Assembly (NCBI GenBank): GCA_944321635.1
Contig: CALULY010000013.1
Span: 1 to 64,000 of the forward strand
Direction of reading: 5' to 3'
Source: an uncultured Bacteroidaceae bacterium
GTDB taxonomy: Bacteria; Bacteroidota; Bacteroidia; Bacteroidales; Bacteroidaceae
DNA: 64,000 bases
Positions 1 to 9,200 of this stretch are shown piece by piece. The notes under the pieces were generated by a model, which was given only the letters and a program-made list of their open reading frames with translations, was not told the DNA's origin and did no database searches. Position numbers and translations under genes: made by a program. Numbering within the stretch: position 1 is the first letter of the stretch; every line of letters begins with the position of its first letter.

Positions 1-1160
1 GACCCGTTGAGCGTGTGGCACAACTCGATGCGGCGGTCGGCCGTGCGGTAACGGCACTTCAGGCGGTTGGCCTGATAGGACTCGAAGTTTGACACCGAGC
101 TGACCTCCAGCCACCTCTCTTGCGCCGCAGAGAATGTCTCGAAGTCAAACGTGATGCTCGACGTGAAACTCATGTCACCACCGCACAGACGCAGGATGCG
201 GTAGGGCAACTCCAGCTTCTGCACCAGACCCTCGACGTGGGCGATCATCTCGTCGAGCGACTGATAGGAGTGCTCGGGAGTGTCGATGCGCACTATCTCG
301 ACCTTATTGAACTGATGCAGGCGGTTTAACCCACGGACATCCTTGCCGTAAGACCCTGCCTCGCGGCGGAAGCAAGCGGAGTAGGCGCAGTTTTTCACCG
401 GCAAATCCTTCTCGTCAAGGATGACATCGCGGTAGATGTTTGTCACGGGCACCTCGGCAGTCGGTATCAGGTAGAGGTCATCCTCATTGGCGTGGTACAT
501 CTGCCCCTCCTTGTCTGGCAACTGTCCCGTGCCGTAGCCCGAAGCCGCGTTGACGACGTAAGGGGGCTCGATCTCAAGGTAGCCTGCCGCGCGAGCCTCG
601 TCGAGGAAGAAGTTGATCAACGCCCTCTGCAAGCGCGCCCCTTTGCCTTTGTAGACGGGGAAACCGGCCCCGGTAATCTTCACACCCAGCTCAAAGTCGA
701 TGAGGTCATACTTCTTGGCCAGCTCCCAGTGCGGCAAGGCACCAGGCCCGAGCTGCGGGATACGCCCCCCTTGCCTCTCGACCACATTGTCAACGGCATC
801 GCTGCCCTCGGGGACGGAGCTGTTGGGCACGTTGGGGATGGAGCAGAGCAGTGTGGTCAGTTGCGCCTCAGCGTCGGTCATGGCCGCCTCAAGCGACTTG
901 TTGGTCTCCTTCATCGCAGCGACCTCGGCGCGGGCGCGCTCGGCCTCGTCGGCACGTCCCTCCTTCATGAGCGCACCAATCGACTTTGAGAGCGTTTTGA
1001 CTTGGGACAGGTTCTTGTCCAGCTCATTCTGCGCCGCGCGGCGTGCCTTGTCAACCTCGATGACCTTGTTGATAGCCTCGCGGGCACCTGTGAAGTGCTT
1101 CTTCTCAAGCCCCTTGATGACCTCCTCGGTCTGTTCCTTGATTAATTTGAGTGTAAGCAT
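1..1160 (-). CDS. serS: Seryl-tRNA synthetase, C-terminus cut by window edge
   Basis: Class II aminoacyl-tRNA synthetase that charges tRNA-Ser in the cytoplasm. The reverse strand reads from an ATG at 1160 (MLTLKLIKEQ) through the two-helix N-terminal arm (about residues 1-110, rich in Lys/Glu/Ala) that contacts the tRNA variable arm, then the catalytic core, including the class II motif 2 region 'CFRREAGSYGKD' and the conserved 'TAEVPVT'. The frame is open to base 1, so the last part of the domain, with motif 3, lies outside the window. It is preceded by a Bacteroidota-type promoter, giving a leader of about 40 nt. The upstream gene on the same strand ends at 1501, with a repeat array in between, so serS is probably transcribed separately. 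Confidence 0.97.
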   Translation of the reverse strand, partial: MLTLKLIKEQTEEVIKGLEKKHFTGAREAINKVIEVDKARRAAQNELDKNLSQVKTLSKSIGALMKEGRADEAERARAEVAAMKETNKSLEAAMTDAEAQLTTLLCSIPNVPNSSVPEGSDAVDNVVERQGGRIPQLGPGALPHWELAKKYDLIDFELGVKITGAGFPVYKGKGARLQRALINFFLDEARAAGYLEIEPPYVVNAASGYGTGQLPDKEGQMYHANEDDLYLIPTAEVPVTNIYRDVILDEKDLPVKNCAYSACFRREAGSYGKDVRGLNRLHQFNKVEIVRIDTPEHSYQSLDEMIAHVEGLVQKLELPYRILRLCGGDMSFTSSITFDFETFSAAQERWLEVSSVSNFESYQANRLKCRYRTADRRIELCHTLNG

Positions 1161-1208
1161 ATCTTGACTGTTTCTTATAATTCGTGCGATGCCCTACCAA
1201 AGGACGTG

Positions 1209-1241
1209 CAAAGATATGCAATGATGCAGAGTTAGTGCCAA
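1209..1241 (-). promoter_or_regulatory. Promoter of serS
   Basis: Minus strand TATCTTTG (1216-1209) matches the Bacteroidota -7 box TAnnTTTG. A TTG lies 22 bp upstream (1241-1239). The start site would fall near 1202. Confidence 0.55.
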
Positions 1242-1275
1242 GCCTTCGTGTTTTTTTCGTTGCGTGCTGCGGCAT

Positions 1276-1482
1276 GAAACATTGTATGCTATCGGCAAAG
1301 ACATACTATGATTCGGGCAACAGCATACGATGTTTTGGTCAAAGACATACGATGTCCCTGCAAAAAAGGTCTTTTGTAAGTCAGACTTACAAAGATTGTA
1401 AGTGCCATTTACAAAGGTTGTAAGTCAGACTTACAAAGATTGTAAGTGCCATTTACAAAGGTTGTAAGTCGGACTTACAAAG
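1276..1482. repeat. Two abutting 22-bp dyad arrays
   Basis: Four units carrying ACAT-nnn-ATG type dyads start at 1279, 1301, 1323 and 1345, exactly 22 bp apart. After a 33-bp step between centres, five units carrying GTAAGTCAGACTTAC or close variants start at 1376, 1398, 1420, 1442 and 1464, again exactly 22 bp apart. GTAAGTC-A-GACTTAC is a perfect 15-bp palindrome around one central base. Units are joined by A-rich linkers (AAAG). The array runs to within about 20 bp of the stop codon of the next gene. No reading frame explains it. Confidence 0.9.
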
Positions 1483-1500
1483 CACGTCAATGCTGGTAGG

Positions 1501-2946
1501 TCAATAGCCTTGCGTCCATTCGTAGCATCCCGCGTCCGGCATCCCGTCACCCCCAGCAGCAGAAGTGCGGGGGCGGCCGAGGCGGTCAAGGGGATATTCG
1601 GCCGAATAGGCCGGCGAACCCATGTCCCGCGCCGCCGACAACGAGTCGAGGGTGAAATCATACAGGTAGTTGTCCCCGTCGATGAGACGGAAGTTGTCGT
1701 CCTTCTCCCAACGGCAGTCGGCGATGTCGCCGTCGTCAGGCTCGACGCTGTTGATGAGGGAGTTGTGGAAACGGTAGTTGTATGGCGTCGTTTCATCCTC
1801 GGACACGCCGCCGCTTATCTCGTCACGGCTTGAGCCGGCGATTATGCAATTGAGGAACGCCGCCTCGATGACCGGATGCTGCACGTCGCCCACGGCGTTG
1901 CGCAGGCTCAATGCCACACCGTGCTTGATGCCGTAACTGAAGTAATTGGCCAACGTGCAGTGCGTGAACCGCACGTCGCCGCCCGTCATGTCCACACAGC
2001 TCAACCCCGCGTTGCTCAGCTCGGTGTTGGCGATGTCGGCACGGCAGTCGGTCATCTCCAGGACATTGCCCGTGGTGTTTGAGAGTTTGCACCCGACGAT
2101 CCGCACCTTGTCACGTGTCACGTCCGACGAATCACACCTGACGGCAAACAGTCCCCCGTGGATGTCGGCATGGCGCAACTCGTTGCCATAGCTCCCGGTG
2201 GTGAACGTCACCCCGCCCCACTGTCCCGGCACTCGGTCGTAAGGCAGGTAGGGGAACAGCCTGTCTGTCCTGTCGCCTCGCAGCACTACTTCGCGCTCGG
2301 GCTCGCCCTGCACGACGAGACGGCCGCGCACAATCACGCCTGCCTTGTCATGGAAGTAGAGCGACGTGCCTGCCTCGCACGTCAATGTCGCCCCCTCGGC
2401 CACGACAAGACTGTCATGGATGATGATGGGGCGGTGTGATGTGAATGTAGTGTCACGGCTTATCACCGGCGCACGCAGCGTGGTAGCGTCACGGCCATAG
2501 GCGATGAGCTTGACATCTTGCCGCGTCCCGTTGGTCTCAAACACCAGTGAATCCTTGATCATGCCTATGTCTGCCGAGTTGCGTGCGGCGGCAGTCAGCT
2601 CAATGAAGATGTAAAGACTGTCACCTCCCCGCACCGACAGCCCGTCAAAGCGCGTCACACCCACGTCAGTGCGCCCATCGACGTTGACCCTGAACCCCGA
2701 GTTGGCCTTGTCCGCCAGCTGGACGGAAAACATCAGGGATTTGTCATGCCGGTTGTAGACCTTGAGCAGGCGGGTCGCCGAGCCGATGCCGGTAAACAGG
2801 GTGTCAAAACTGATCGTGTCCGCCGAAAACGAGAGAGTGTGCGACGGGTCTGACGAAAACTTCTCATCCATGCACGACACGAGTGCCGGGGAAAGGAGGA
2901 CGGCGGCTATACCTATTATATATATATAGTATCTGATCCTTGACAT
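1501..2946 (-). CDS. Lipoprotein with predicted right-handed beta-helix
   Basis: Surface or periplasmic lipoprotein of unknown function. The best start is the ATG at 2946 (MSRIRYYIYI), not the in-frame ATG 42 bases upstream, because it places a signal peptide directly before the lipobox 'PALVSC' (Cys about residue 25). The first 150 residues look like an Ig/DUF1573-like domain ('SFDTLFTGIGSATRLLKVYN'). The rest has many short Asn/Asp/Cys-containing strands typical of parallel beta-helix repeats ('VRIVGCKLSNTTGNVLEMTD'), as in polysaccharide lyase-like or choice-of-anchor proteins. The C-terminus 'DAGCYEW' is a motif often seen at the end of such Bacteroidales proteins. It lies 84 bp downstream of pepD on the same strand and may share its transcript. 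No catalytic residues can be named. Confidence 0.8.
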   Translation of the reverse strand: MSRIRYYIYIIGIAAVLLSPALVSCMDEKFSSDPSHTLSFSADTISFDTLFTGIGSATRLLKVYNRHDKSLMFSVQLADKANSGFRVNVDGRTDVGVTRFDGLSVRGGDSLYIFIELTAAARNSADIGMIKDSLVFETNGTRQDVKLIAYGRDATTLRAPVISRDTTFTSHRPIIIHDSLVVAEGATLTCEAGTSLYFHDKAGVIVRGRLVVQGEPEREVVLRGDRTDRLFPYLPYDRVPGQWGGVTFTTGSYGNELRHADIHGGLFAVRCDSSDVTRDKVRIVGCKLSNTTGNVLEMTDCRADIANTELSNAGLSCVDMTGGDVRFTHCTLANYFSYGIKHGVALSLRNAVGDVQHPVIEAAFLNCIIAGSSRDEISGGVSEDETTPYNYRFHNSLINSVEPDDGDIADCRWEKDDNFRLIDGDNYLYDFTLDSLSAARDMGSPAYSAEYPLDRLGRPRTSAAGGDGMPDAGCYEWTQGY

Positions 2947-3030
2947 GGGCAAAAGAAAAATAGTGGCGGCCACGACGTGACCAGCCACTATTATAAACGG
3001 TGAACGGTTCCTTTTATTATCCTGCCGCCG

Positions 3031-4491
3031 TCACTCCCTGCCCGGGATGTGGGCAAGCACGTCGAGCAGGTGACGCCAATACTTGTCAACCGACGGGATG
3101 TGCATCCTCTCGTCCGGGGAATGCACCCCTCTGAGCGTGGGACCGAATGAAAACATGTCGAGCGATGGATATTTCTCAAGGAAAAGCCCGCACTCCAGCC
3201 CTGCATGGATTGCCTTGACCTTGGGAGCGACACCGAACAGACGTTTGTAGGACTCGACCGCAATGGCGAGGATCTGCGACGACGGGTTGGGTTTCCAGCC
3301 CGGATAACCATCGTTGGACGAGACTTTCGCCCCGGCGAGTTCAAAGACAGCCGCCACCGAATCCCTCACATTGTCGCGGGCGGAGGTGATTGAGCTGCGT
3401 TGGCTCGTGACTATGCGGATGTTGCCCTCGGTGTTCATCTTGATTGAGGCGAGATTTGTCGATGTTTCCACAAAACCGGGTATGTCCTGGCTCATGGCGA
3501 AAACGCCGCAATATACGCCATGCACCGCCCTCAACAAACGGCTTGTCACGTCGCGGCACACGGCCGTAGCTGGTGTCTCGACGGATTCAAGATGGAACTT
3601 CACGCCCGGCTCTGTCACGGAATACTCGTCCTCGACATCAGCTGCAAAGACATTGAGCAGCACACGCACCGTTTCCTTTTCGCTGTCAGGGACTGCGATG
3701 ACGGCCTCTGCCTCGCGTGGTATGGCGTTGTGCAAGTTGCCTCCGTCGATGTGGCAAAGGAGCATATCAGTCTTAGCGGCGACTGCACAGAGGAAACGGT
3801 TCAGGAGTTTGTTGGCATTGGCCCTGTTCTTGTTGATGTCATCACCCGAATGCCCGCCGGTGAGGCCGCGCACTGCGACGTGCATCGCCGCATAGCCTGC
3901 GGGAACAGGCTCGGTAGTGTAGGCGAAATCAATCGTCGTGTTGATGCCTCCCGCACAGCCTATGAACAGCTCGCCCTCATCCTCGGAGTCGAGGTTGATG
4001 AGCATCTCCCCGCTCAAGAATCCAGGCTGCAAGGCGAATGCCCCCGTCAGGCCAGTCTCTTCATCGACGGTGAAGAGGCATTCCAACGGGCCATGCTCGA
4101 TGTCAGATGAAGCCAAAATGGCGAGTTCTGTCGCCACGCCGATGCCATTGTCCGCTCCCAGCGTCGTGCCACGCGCCTTGAGCCACTCGCCATCGACGTA
4201 GGTCTCGATGGGATCGGTGGTAAAGTCGTGCACGGTGTCAGCATTCTTTTCGCACACCATGTCCATGTGTGACTGGAGGATGACCGTGCGCAATCCCTCA
4301 CGGCCAGGAGTGGCAGGCTTGCTGATCAGGACGTTGCCGGCCTCGTCAACCTTGCAAGGCAGCCCGTGCTCGGCGGCAAAGGCTTTGAGATATTCGATCA
4401 TCCGTCCCTCGTGTTTGGACGGCCGGGGCACTTTGCAGACCTCCGCGAAGTAGTGGAACAGTTCCTCGGGAACCAATGTTTGCTCGTTCAT
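3031..4491 (-). CDS. pepD: Aminoacyl-histidine dipeptidase (peptidase M20C)
   Basis: Cytosolic di-zinc dipeptidase that cleaves Xaa-His and other dipeptides, of full family length (486 aa). M20 metal site residues are visible: His75 and Asp77 in 'QSHMDMVCE', bridging Asp114 in 'LGADNGIGVA', and Glu144-Glu145 in 'TVDEETGLTG'. A C-terminal His is present in 'GPTLRGVHSPDE'. A dimerisation (lid) domain occupies roughly residues 200-400. No signal peptide is present, consistent with a cytosolic enzyme. The start is the ATG at 4491. The gene probably heads a two-gene transcript with the lipoprotein downstream. Confidence 0.95.
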   Translation of the reverse strand: MNEQTLVPEELFHYFAEVCKVPRPSKHEGRMIEYLKAFAAEHGLPCKVDEAGNVLISKPATPGREGLRTVILQSHMDMVCEKNADTVHDFTTDPIETYVDGEWLKARGTTLGADNGIGVATELAILASSDIEHGPLECLFTVDEETGLTGAFALQPGFLSGEMLINLDSEDEGELFIGCAGGINTTIDFAYTTEPVPAGYAAMHVAVRGLTGGHSGDDINKNRANANKLLNRFLCAVAAKTDMLLCHIDGGNLHNAIPREAEAVIAVPDSEKETVRVLLNVFAADVEDEYSVTEPGVKFHLESVETPATAVCRDVTSRLLRAVHGVYCGVFAMSQDIPGFVETSTNLASIKMNTEGNIRIVTSQRSSITSARDNVRDSVAAVFELAGAKVSSNDGYPGWKPNPSSQILAIAVESYKRLFGVAPKVKAIHAGLECGLFLEKYPSLDMFSFGPTLRGVHSPDERMHIPSVDKYWRHLLDVLAHIPGRE

Positions 4492-4659
4492 TTCAATTAG
4501 GTTTTATGTTTTATACAAATACTTCCTCGCTTTCACCGTGACAGGCCGAGAGGCTTGAGACACGGCATCCTTTGCCAAAAAAAGTTAATACAAGTGCAAA
4601 AACCGCGACATTTGATGACATTCTGCAAGACATAGCAAGTCCAACTCCTTGCAATGACA

Positions 4660-4667
4660 TATATTTG
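4660..4667 (+). promoter_or_regulatory. -7 box before the small membrane protein
   Basis: TATATTTG matches TAnnTTTG, 52 bp before the first ATG. No TTG sits at the standard distance upstream, so this is only a candidate. Confidence 0.4.
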
Positions 4668-4718
4668 CACCTGCAACTGATGCCAGCAAAGGCATTGCCG
4701 CCTTTGTGAAGCAAATAT

Positions 4719-4955
4719 ATGCAATATATGTTGAAAACCCTACTCGTCACGCTGGCCCTGGTCGCCGCATCCGTCGTCCTTTTGTGCGTCAGGATAATCC
4801 TCGTCAAGGGAGGACGTTTCCCGAACACTCACGTGGGCGGCAACAAACACCTGAGGGAGAAAGGCATCGGGTGCGTCCAATCGCAAGACCGCGAAGCACG
4901 TGGCAAGGAGCTGCTCACCCCCGAAAGGATGGAAAAGATGCTCGGCAAACAATAA
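4719..4955 (+). CDS. Small single-pass membrane protein, conserved type, function unknown
   Basis: 78 aa. Residues 4-27 form one hydrophobic segment (MLKTLLVTLALVAASVVLLC), followed by a short soluble tail with the pattern 'GRFPNTHVGGNKHLREKGI' and a polar end. A second ATG at 4728 is equally usable. It resembles the short (Na+)-NQR-maturation-like or 'hypothetical membrane' proteins of Bacteroidales, in which a TM helix is followed by a G-x-F-P-x-x-H-x-G-x-N motif, but I do not know a function. It lies 15 bp upstream of the OmpH-like gene and is surely cotranscribed with it, so a role near the envelope is possible. Coding potential is supported by position, TM segment and spacing. Confidence 0.75.
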   Translation: MQYMLKTLLVTLALVAASVVLLCVRIILVKGGRFPNTHVGGNKHLREKGIGCVQSQDREARGKELLTPERMEKMLGKQ

Positions 4956-4970
4956 TCAAACAAACATAAC

Positions 4971-5549
4971 ATGACAAACAACCTACTCATCAAAAGCCTG
5001 CTCGCCGTCATCGCGACAGCATCATTGACCGCTTGCGCGGGAGACAACAAGAGTGCAGCGTCATTTGCCCCCAAGGCAATCAACGACAGCACGGGACTGA
5101 CAATCGTCTATGTGCGGCAAGACTCGCTGCTCTCGCAGTACAACCTCTACAAAGAACTGAGCGAAGCGCAACTCAAAAAGGAAGAAAACGCCCGCGCCAC
5201 CCTCAATGCCAAACAACGTGAATTGGAGAAAGACGCGCAAGAGTTCCAATACAAGCTCGAAAACAACGCATACGCCACACGCGAGAGGGCGGAACAAGAG
5301 CAAGCAAACCTCATCAAAAAACAACAAGAGTCGCAAGCACTCTACGACAAGCTCATGGGCGAACTGGCAAACGAAGCACAGCAAAACACCCTGAGGGTGA
5401 TCGACTCGGTGCAAAGCGTCCTGACCTACATCAGGGAAAGAGAGGGCTACAACATAATCCTAGCCGACCCGCTCAGCGCAGACGAGGAATATGACATAAC
5501 AAACATGGTGCTCCAGGAGCTCAACAAGAGGTATCCGGCAAAAGACTGA
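4971..5549 (+). CDS. OmpH/Skp-family lipoprotein chaperone
   Basis: 192 aa. The signal peptide ends at a lipobox 'SLTACAG' (Cys about residue 22), so the protein should be lipid-anchored, unlike soluble Skp. Residues 45-150 hold the Skp-type start 'IVYVRQDSLLSQYNLYKELS', followed by a long charged coiled coil (Lys/Glu/Gln heptads) and the closing strand 'YNIILADPL'. Skp-like proteins hold unfolded outer membrane proteins during transit through the periplasm. The gene follows the small membrane protein by 15 bp and is ended by a strong hairpin terminator. The classical bamA-ompH neighbours are absent, so this is probably one of several OmpH paralogues. Confidence 0.88.
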   Translation: MTNNLLIKSLLAVIATASLTACAGDNKSAASFAPKAINDSTGLTIVYVRQDSLLSQYNLYKELSEAQLKKEENARATLNAKQRELEKDAQEFQYKLENNAYATRERAEQEQANLIKKQQESQALYDKLMGELANEAQQNTLRVIDSVQSVLTYIREREGYNIILADPLSADEEYDITNMVLQELNKRYPAKD

Positions 5550-5573
5550 CCCCCAGCACGGTCACACCCATGC

Positions 5574-5625
5574 AAGCCTTGGCAACGGCAGCAGGCGAAA
5601 GCCAAACGGTTGCCAAGGCTTTTTT
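5574..5625 (+). terminator. Rho-independent terminator after the OmpH-like gene
   Basis: AAGCCTTGGCAAC (5574-5586) pairs with GTTGCCAAGGCTT (5609-5621), followed by a run of T. Confidence 0.92.
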
Positions 5626-5725
5626 CGCGCCTTCACAAAGAGGGAAGCCACACCATCCCGCTTCCACCGCCAGGCAAGGTGGCAAGGAGGAGGTCACGCT
5701 CCGCGAAAAACCGGCAGCATCGGAT

Positions 5726-5825
5726 GAAAAGTTTATTTTTAGGCTAAAAACATATAACTGCAACCTAAATCTATATAATTTTAGCCTGCAACTATAAAGA
5801 CTTAGGCTAAAAACAAAGTTTATCC
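5726..5825. repeat. 21-bp dyad array, TTTAGGCTAAA type
   Basis: Four units share AGGCTAAA, AACCTAAA or AGCCTGCA cores starting at 5741, 5762, 5783 and 5804, exactly 21 bp apart. TTTAG-G-CTAAA is a perfect palindrome around one base. An AAAAGTTT-like half unit sits 12 bp outside the first core (centre 5731), and an AAAGTTT-like one sits 12 bp outside the last (centre 5818). The whole is roughly mirror-symmetric about 5774.5. The gene-free stretch 5826-6109 shows nothing further apart from AT-rich DNA. Confidence 0.85.
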
Positions 5826-6109
5826 TGAGCGACAGGAATTGCCTGAAACAAACCGCAGCTTTCATGCCTCCTGCCCGCCACAAAGCCGTGCAAACGAAAC
5901 AAAAAGACATCGCACGCTACCGGCTGGATCAGCAAGAGCTTAAAGACGGATGGACAGTGATGACATAAAAGACAGACGATGAGACTTTTACAGTAATCAG
6001 CCCAACTGACCACCCCGTCAAACGGAAACAAAGAATTAGTAAAATCAAACAACTAAAGAGACTGAAAGAACAAATATTTAACACTGTTTAAGATTTAAAT
6101 TGCATCAAT

Positions 6110-6180
6110 ATTTACTAATAACAACGTACAACTAAATATAAAGTTTATATTTGCGCAATGTTAGGTTTTTATTAGTAAAT
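6110..6180. repeat. 11-bp inverted repeat flanking the susC promoter
   Basis: ATTTACTAATA (6110-6120) and its exact reverse complement TATTAGTAAAT (6170-6180) flank the -7 box at 6146-6153. A third, direct copy of the ATTAGTAAA core lies at 6035-6043. The pattern could be an invertible promoter segment, an operator set, or chance in AT-rich DNA. Confidence 0.5.
6146..6153 (+). promoter_or_regulatory. -7 box of the susC/susD promoter
   Basis: TATATTTG matches TAnnTTTG. The transcript would start near 6160 and carry a leader of about 120 nt, AT-rich, ending at the ATG at 6280. No TTG is found at the usual upstream distance, which would suit an activator-dependent promoter. Confidence 0.55.
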
Positions 6181-6279
6181 TTTCACATACAAAAAGACAA
6201 ACATAGGTAAAAATACAAACGCTATAAATTTAGCACCAAAGAAGAAGTAACATTACGTTAAACTTTAATTCGATTTATT

Positions 6280-9200
6280 ATGGAGAAAAGGAATGAACGG
6301 ATTAGACGCTCTCCACGCCATCCAAATTTGCTGATGGGGGGGGGTATTACGCTGTTCTGCTTAGCCCTCCTCGGGGCTGGAAACAGCCTTTACGCAAATA
6401 ACGCGCAAAGCAGAGGGCAGTCAGTCCTTGAGGTGAAACAAAGCGACTCAATCGAGGGAACGGTCGTCGATGCCAAAGGCGAGCCGATCATCGGTGCCAA
6501 CATCGTTGTTGTCGGGACTCCTAACGGGACAATCACGGACTTCAACGGAAACTTCGTGCTGACAGGCGTGCCGGCGGGTGCAACGGTCGAAGTTTCGTAC
6601 ATCGGCTACAAGACAGTGACCTTTGCTGTCGATGGCCGCGACAGCTACAGTGTCAAGCTGCAAGAAGACTCTGAGATGCTCGGCGAGGTAGTGGTGACTG
6701 CCATGGGCATCGAGCGTCAATCTGAGACGCTGACTTACTCGGCGCAAACGGTCGGTGGCAAGGATGTCAACGAGCTGAAGAGCGTCAACATGATCAACGC
6801 CCTGCAAGGCAAGAGCGCGGGTCTCACAATCACTCCTAACTCGACCGGCGCGGGCGGTTCGTCAAAGATCCAATTCCGTGGCTCCAAGTCAATCAGCGGC
6901 AGCAACCGTCCTCTGGTCGTTGTCGATGGTGTGCCTTTGATGATGGACTTGACAACGCAACAGGTTGACTCAAACTATGGTGGCCAGCGAGACGGTGGTG
7001 ATGCCATGTCAACCATCAACCCTGACGACATCGCGTCAATCACTTTGCTGAAAGGCGCCTCGGCAGCAGCCCTCTACGGCGCAGTCGCCGCCAACGGTGC
7101 GATAATGATTACCACCAAGTCAGCAAGTTCCGGCAAAGTGGCCGTCAACTTCTCAAGCAACACGACGGTCGAGACACCGATGGTGCTGCCCAAGTTCCAG
7201 AACAGCTACGGGATGAGCGAGGGCTTGTACAGTTGGGGCAGCAAGCTGGGTAGTGAGGCTCCAAACTATGCCAAGGATTTCTACCAGGTCGGAGTGACGA
7301 CAAACAACTCCATCTCGTTGTCGGGCGGTACTGAAAAGATACAAGCCTACTTCTCCTACCAGAACGTTTGGTCGAGGGGCATCACTCCTGAGAATGATTT
7401 CATGAGCCACAACTTCAATTCAAAGGTGGGCTTCAATCCATGGAAGAACGTGCATATTGACTTCACAGCCAAGTACACCAACCAGCAGGTCGACAACCAG
7501 CCGGCAGCAGGCTACCTGTTCAACCCGTTGACAGGTGTCTATCTGTTCCCGAGAGGTGAGAACTGGGATGGTTACAAAGAGAACTATGAGGTTTGGGATG
7601 AATCAAGAGGCGTATCTGTCCAAAACTGGGTCAACAACAAACAAGAACAATTTGGCAATCCATATTGGATATTGAACCGCCAGAAACAAGAGGTTGACCG
7701 CAACCGTTACGAATTTGGTGGCAACGTGACTTGGGACATCACTTCTGACTGGAAAGTGCAGGGTCGTTTGAAGTATGAGCGCGCCGACGAGCGTTGGAAA
7801 CACAACCTCCACGCGTCATCTGTGGCAGACCGTTACCCGATGGGTCGCATGAAAGACAACCGTTACTTCAGCGACCAGCTCTATGGCGACGTGCTTTTGA
7901 GCTACAACCACACTTGGGGTGACTACTCGTTGTCAGTAACAGCCGGTTCGAGCTTCACCAAAAACACGACTTCACACGTTGACTTGTGGGCTGAAGGCCA
8001 GAAGTTCACTGTGAACAACGGTGTCGTTTCTGGTAATGTCTACTATCCTAACATCTTCACTCCGAACAACTACTACGCAAACATGTCATCATTGAGCGAT
8101 GGTGATTGGGAGACAGAGAAGAGATTGAACTCCGTGTTCGCCACAGCACAGTTTGGCTTCCGTGAAGGTCTGTTCATCGACGCGTCTGTCCGTAATGACT
8201 GGTCGTCAACGTTGGCATTCACTGACAAATGCTCATTTGCTTATCCGTCGGTAGGTGCAAGCTTGTTGCTCGACAAATTTGTTGACATGGGCAGCAATGT
8301 CGATTTGTTCAAGGTGAGGGCTTCTTACTCAATGGTAGGTAACGACGTGCCTGTCTACATCACCAACAGACTTTACCGCATTGGCACGCAAGGCACGCTG
8401 ACTCCTCCGGAAGAGGCACCGTTCAAAACAATGGAACCCGAGCAGACGACATCAATCGAAGCAGGGTTTGATGGTACATTCTTCCAGAACCGCTTTAATG
8501 TCAGCTTGACCTACTACAAGACCAACACGAGGAATCAATATTTCGTAGTGTCTTCTCCATTTGAGACTGGATTGCGCAACCGCTATGTCAATGCAGGTAA
8601 TGTGCAGAACCAAGGCTTTGAGGCAAGTTTGGGTTGGTTCCAACCATTCAATGACGACTTCAGCTGGCAGACTGACGTGAACCTTTCGTTCAATGACAAC
8701 AAGATAGTAGAGCTTGTTGATGGACTGCCTAACGGTCTTACGCTTTCCGACTTTGGTGGTGCCAAGATTATCCTTAAAGAAGGTGGCGAGTATGGCGACC
8801 TCTATGTGCGCCACATGGTGTACGAAGACGGCAAGCCACAAATCACGGCAGACGGCAAGCCAGTCATAAGTGGAGATCCCACGGCTGATGAAGAATTCTA
8901 TGTAGGCAACATGAACTCCAAATGGAACTTGAGCTGGAACAACACCTTCCGTTACAAGGACTTCACATTGTCATTCTTGATCGACGGTCGCATCGGCGGC
9001 AAGGTGCTGTCAATGACTGAAGCAACCATGGACGGCTGGGGTGTCTCTGAACGTACAGGCGAAGCACGAGACAACGGAGGTACAGTTACAGTGGATGGTG
9101 TGACATTTGATGCACAAAAGTACTACACTACTGTAGGTAGCACAAGCTACAACACGGCTTACGACAACAGCCAATATGTCTACAATGCAACCAACTTCCG

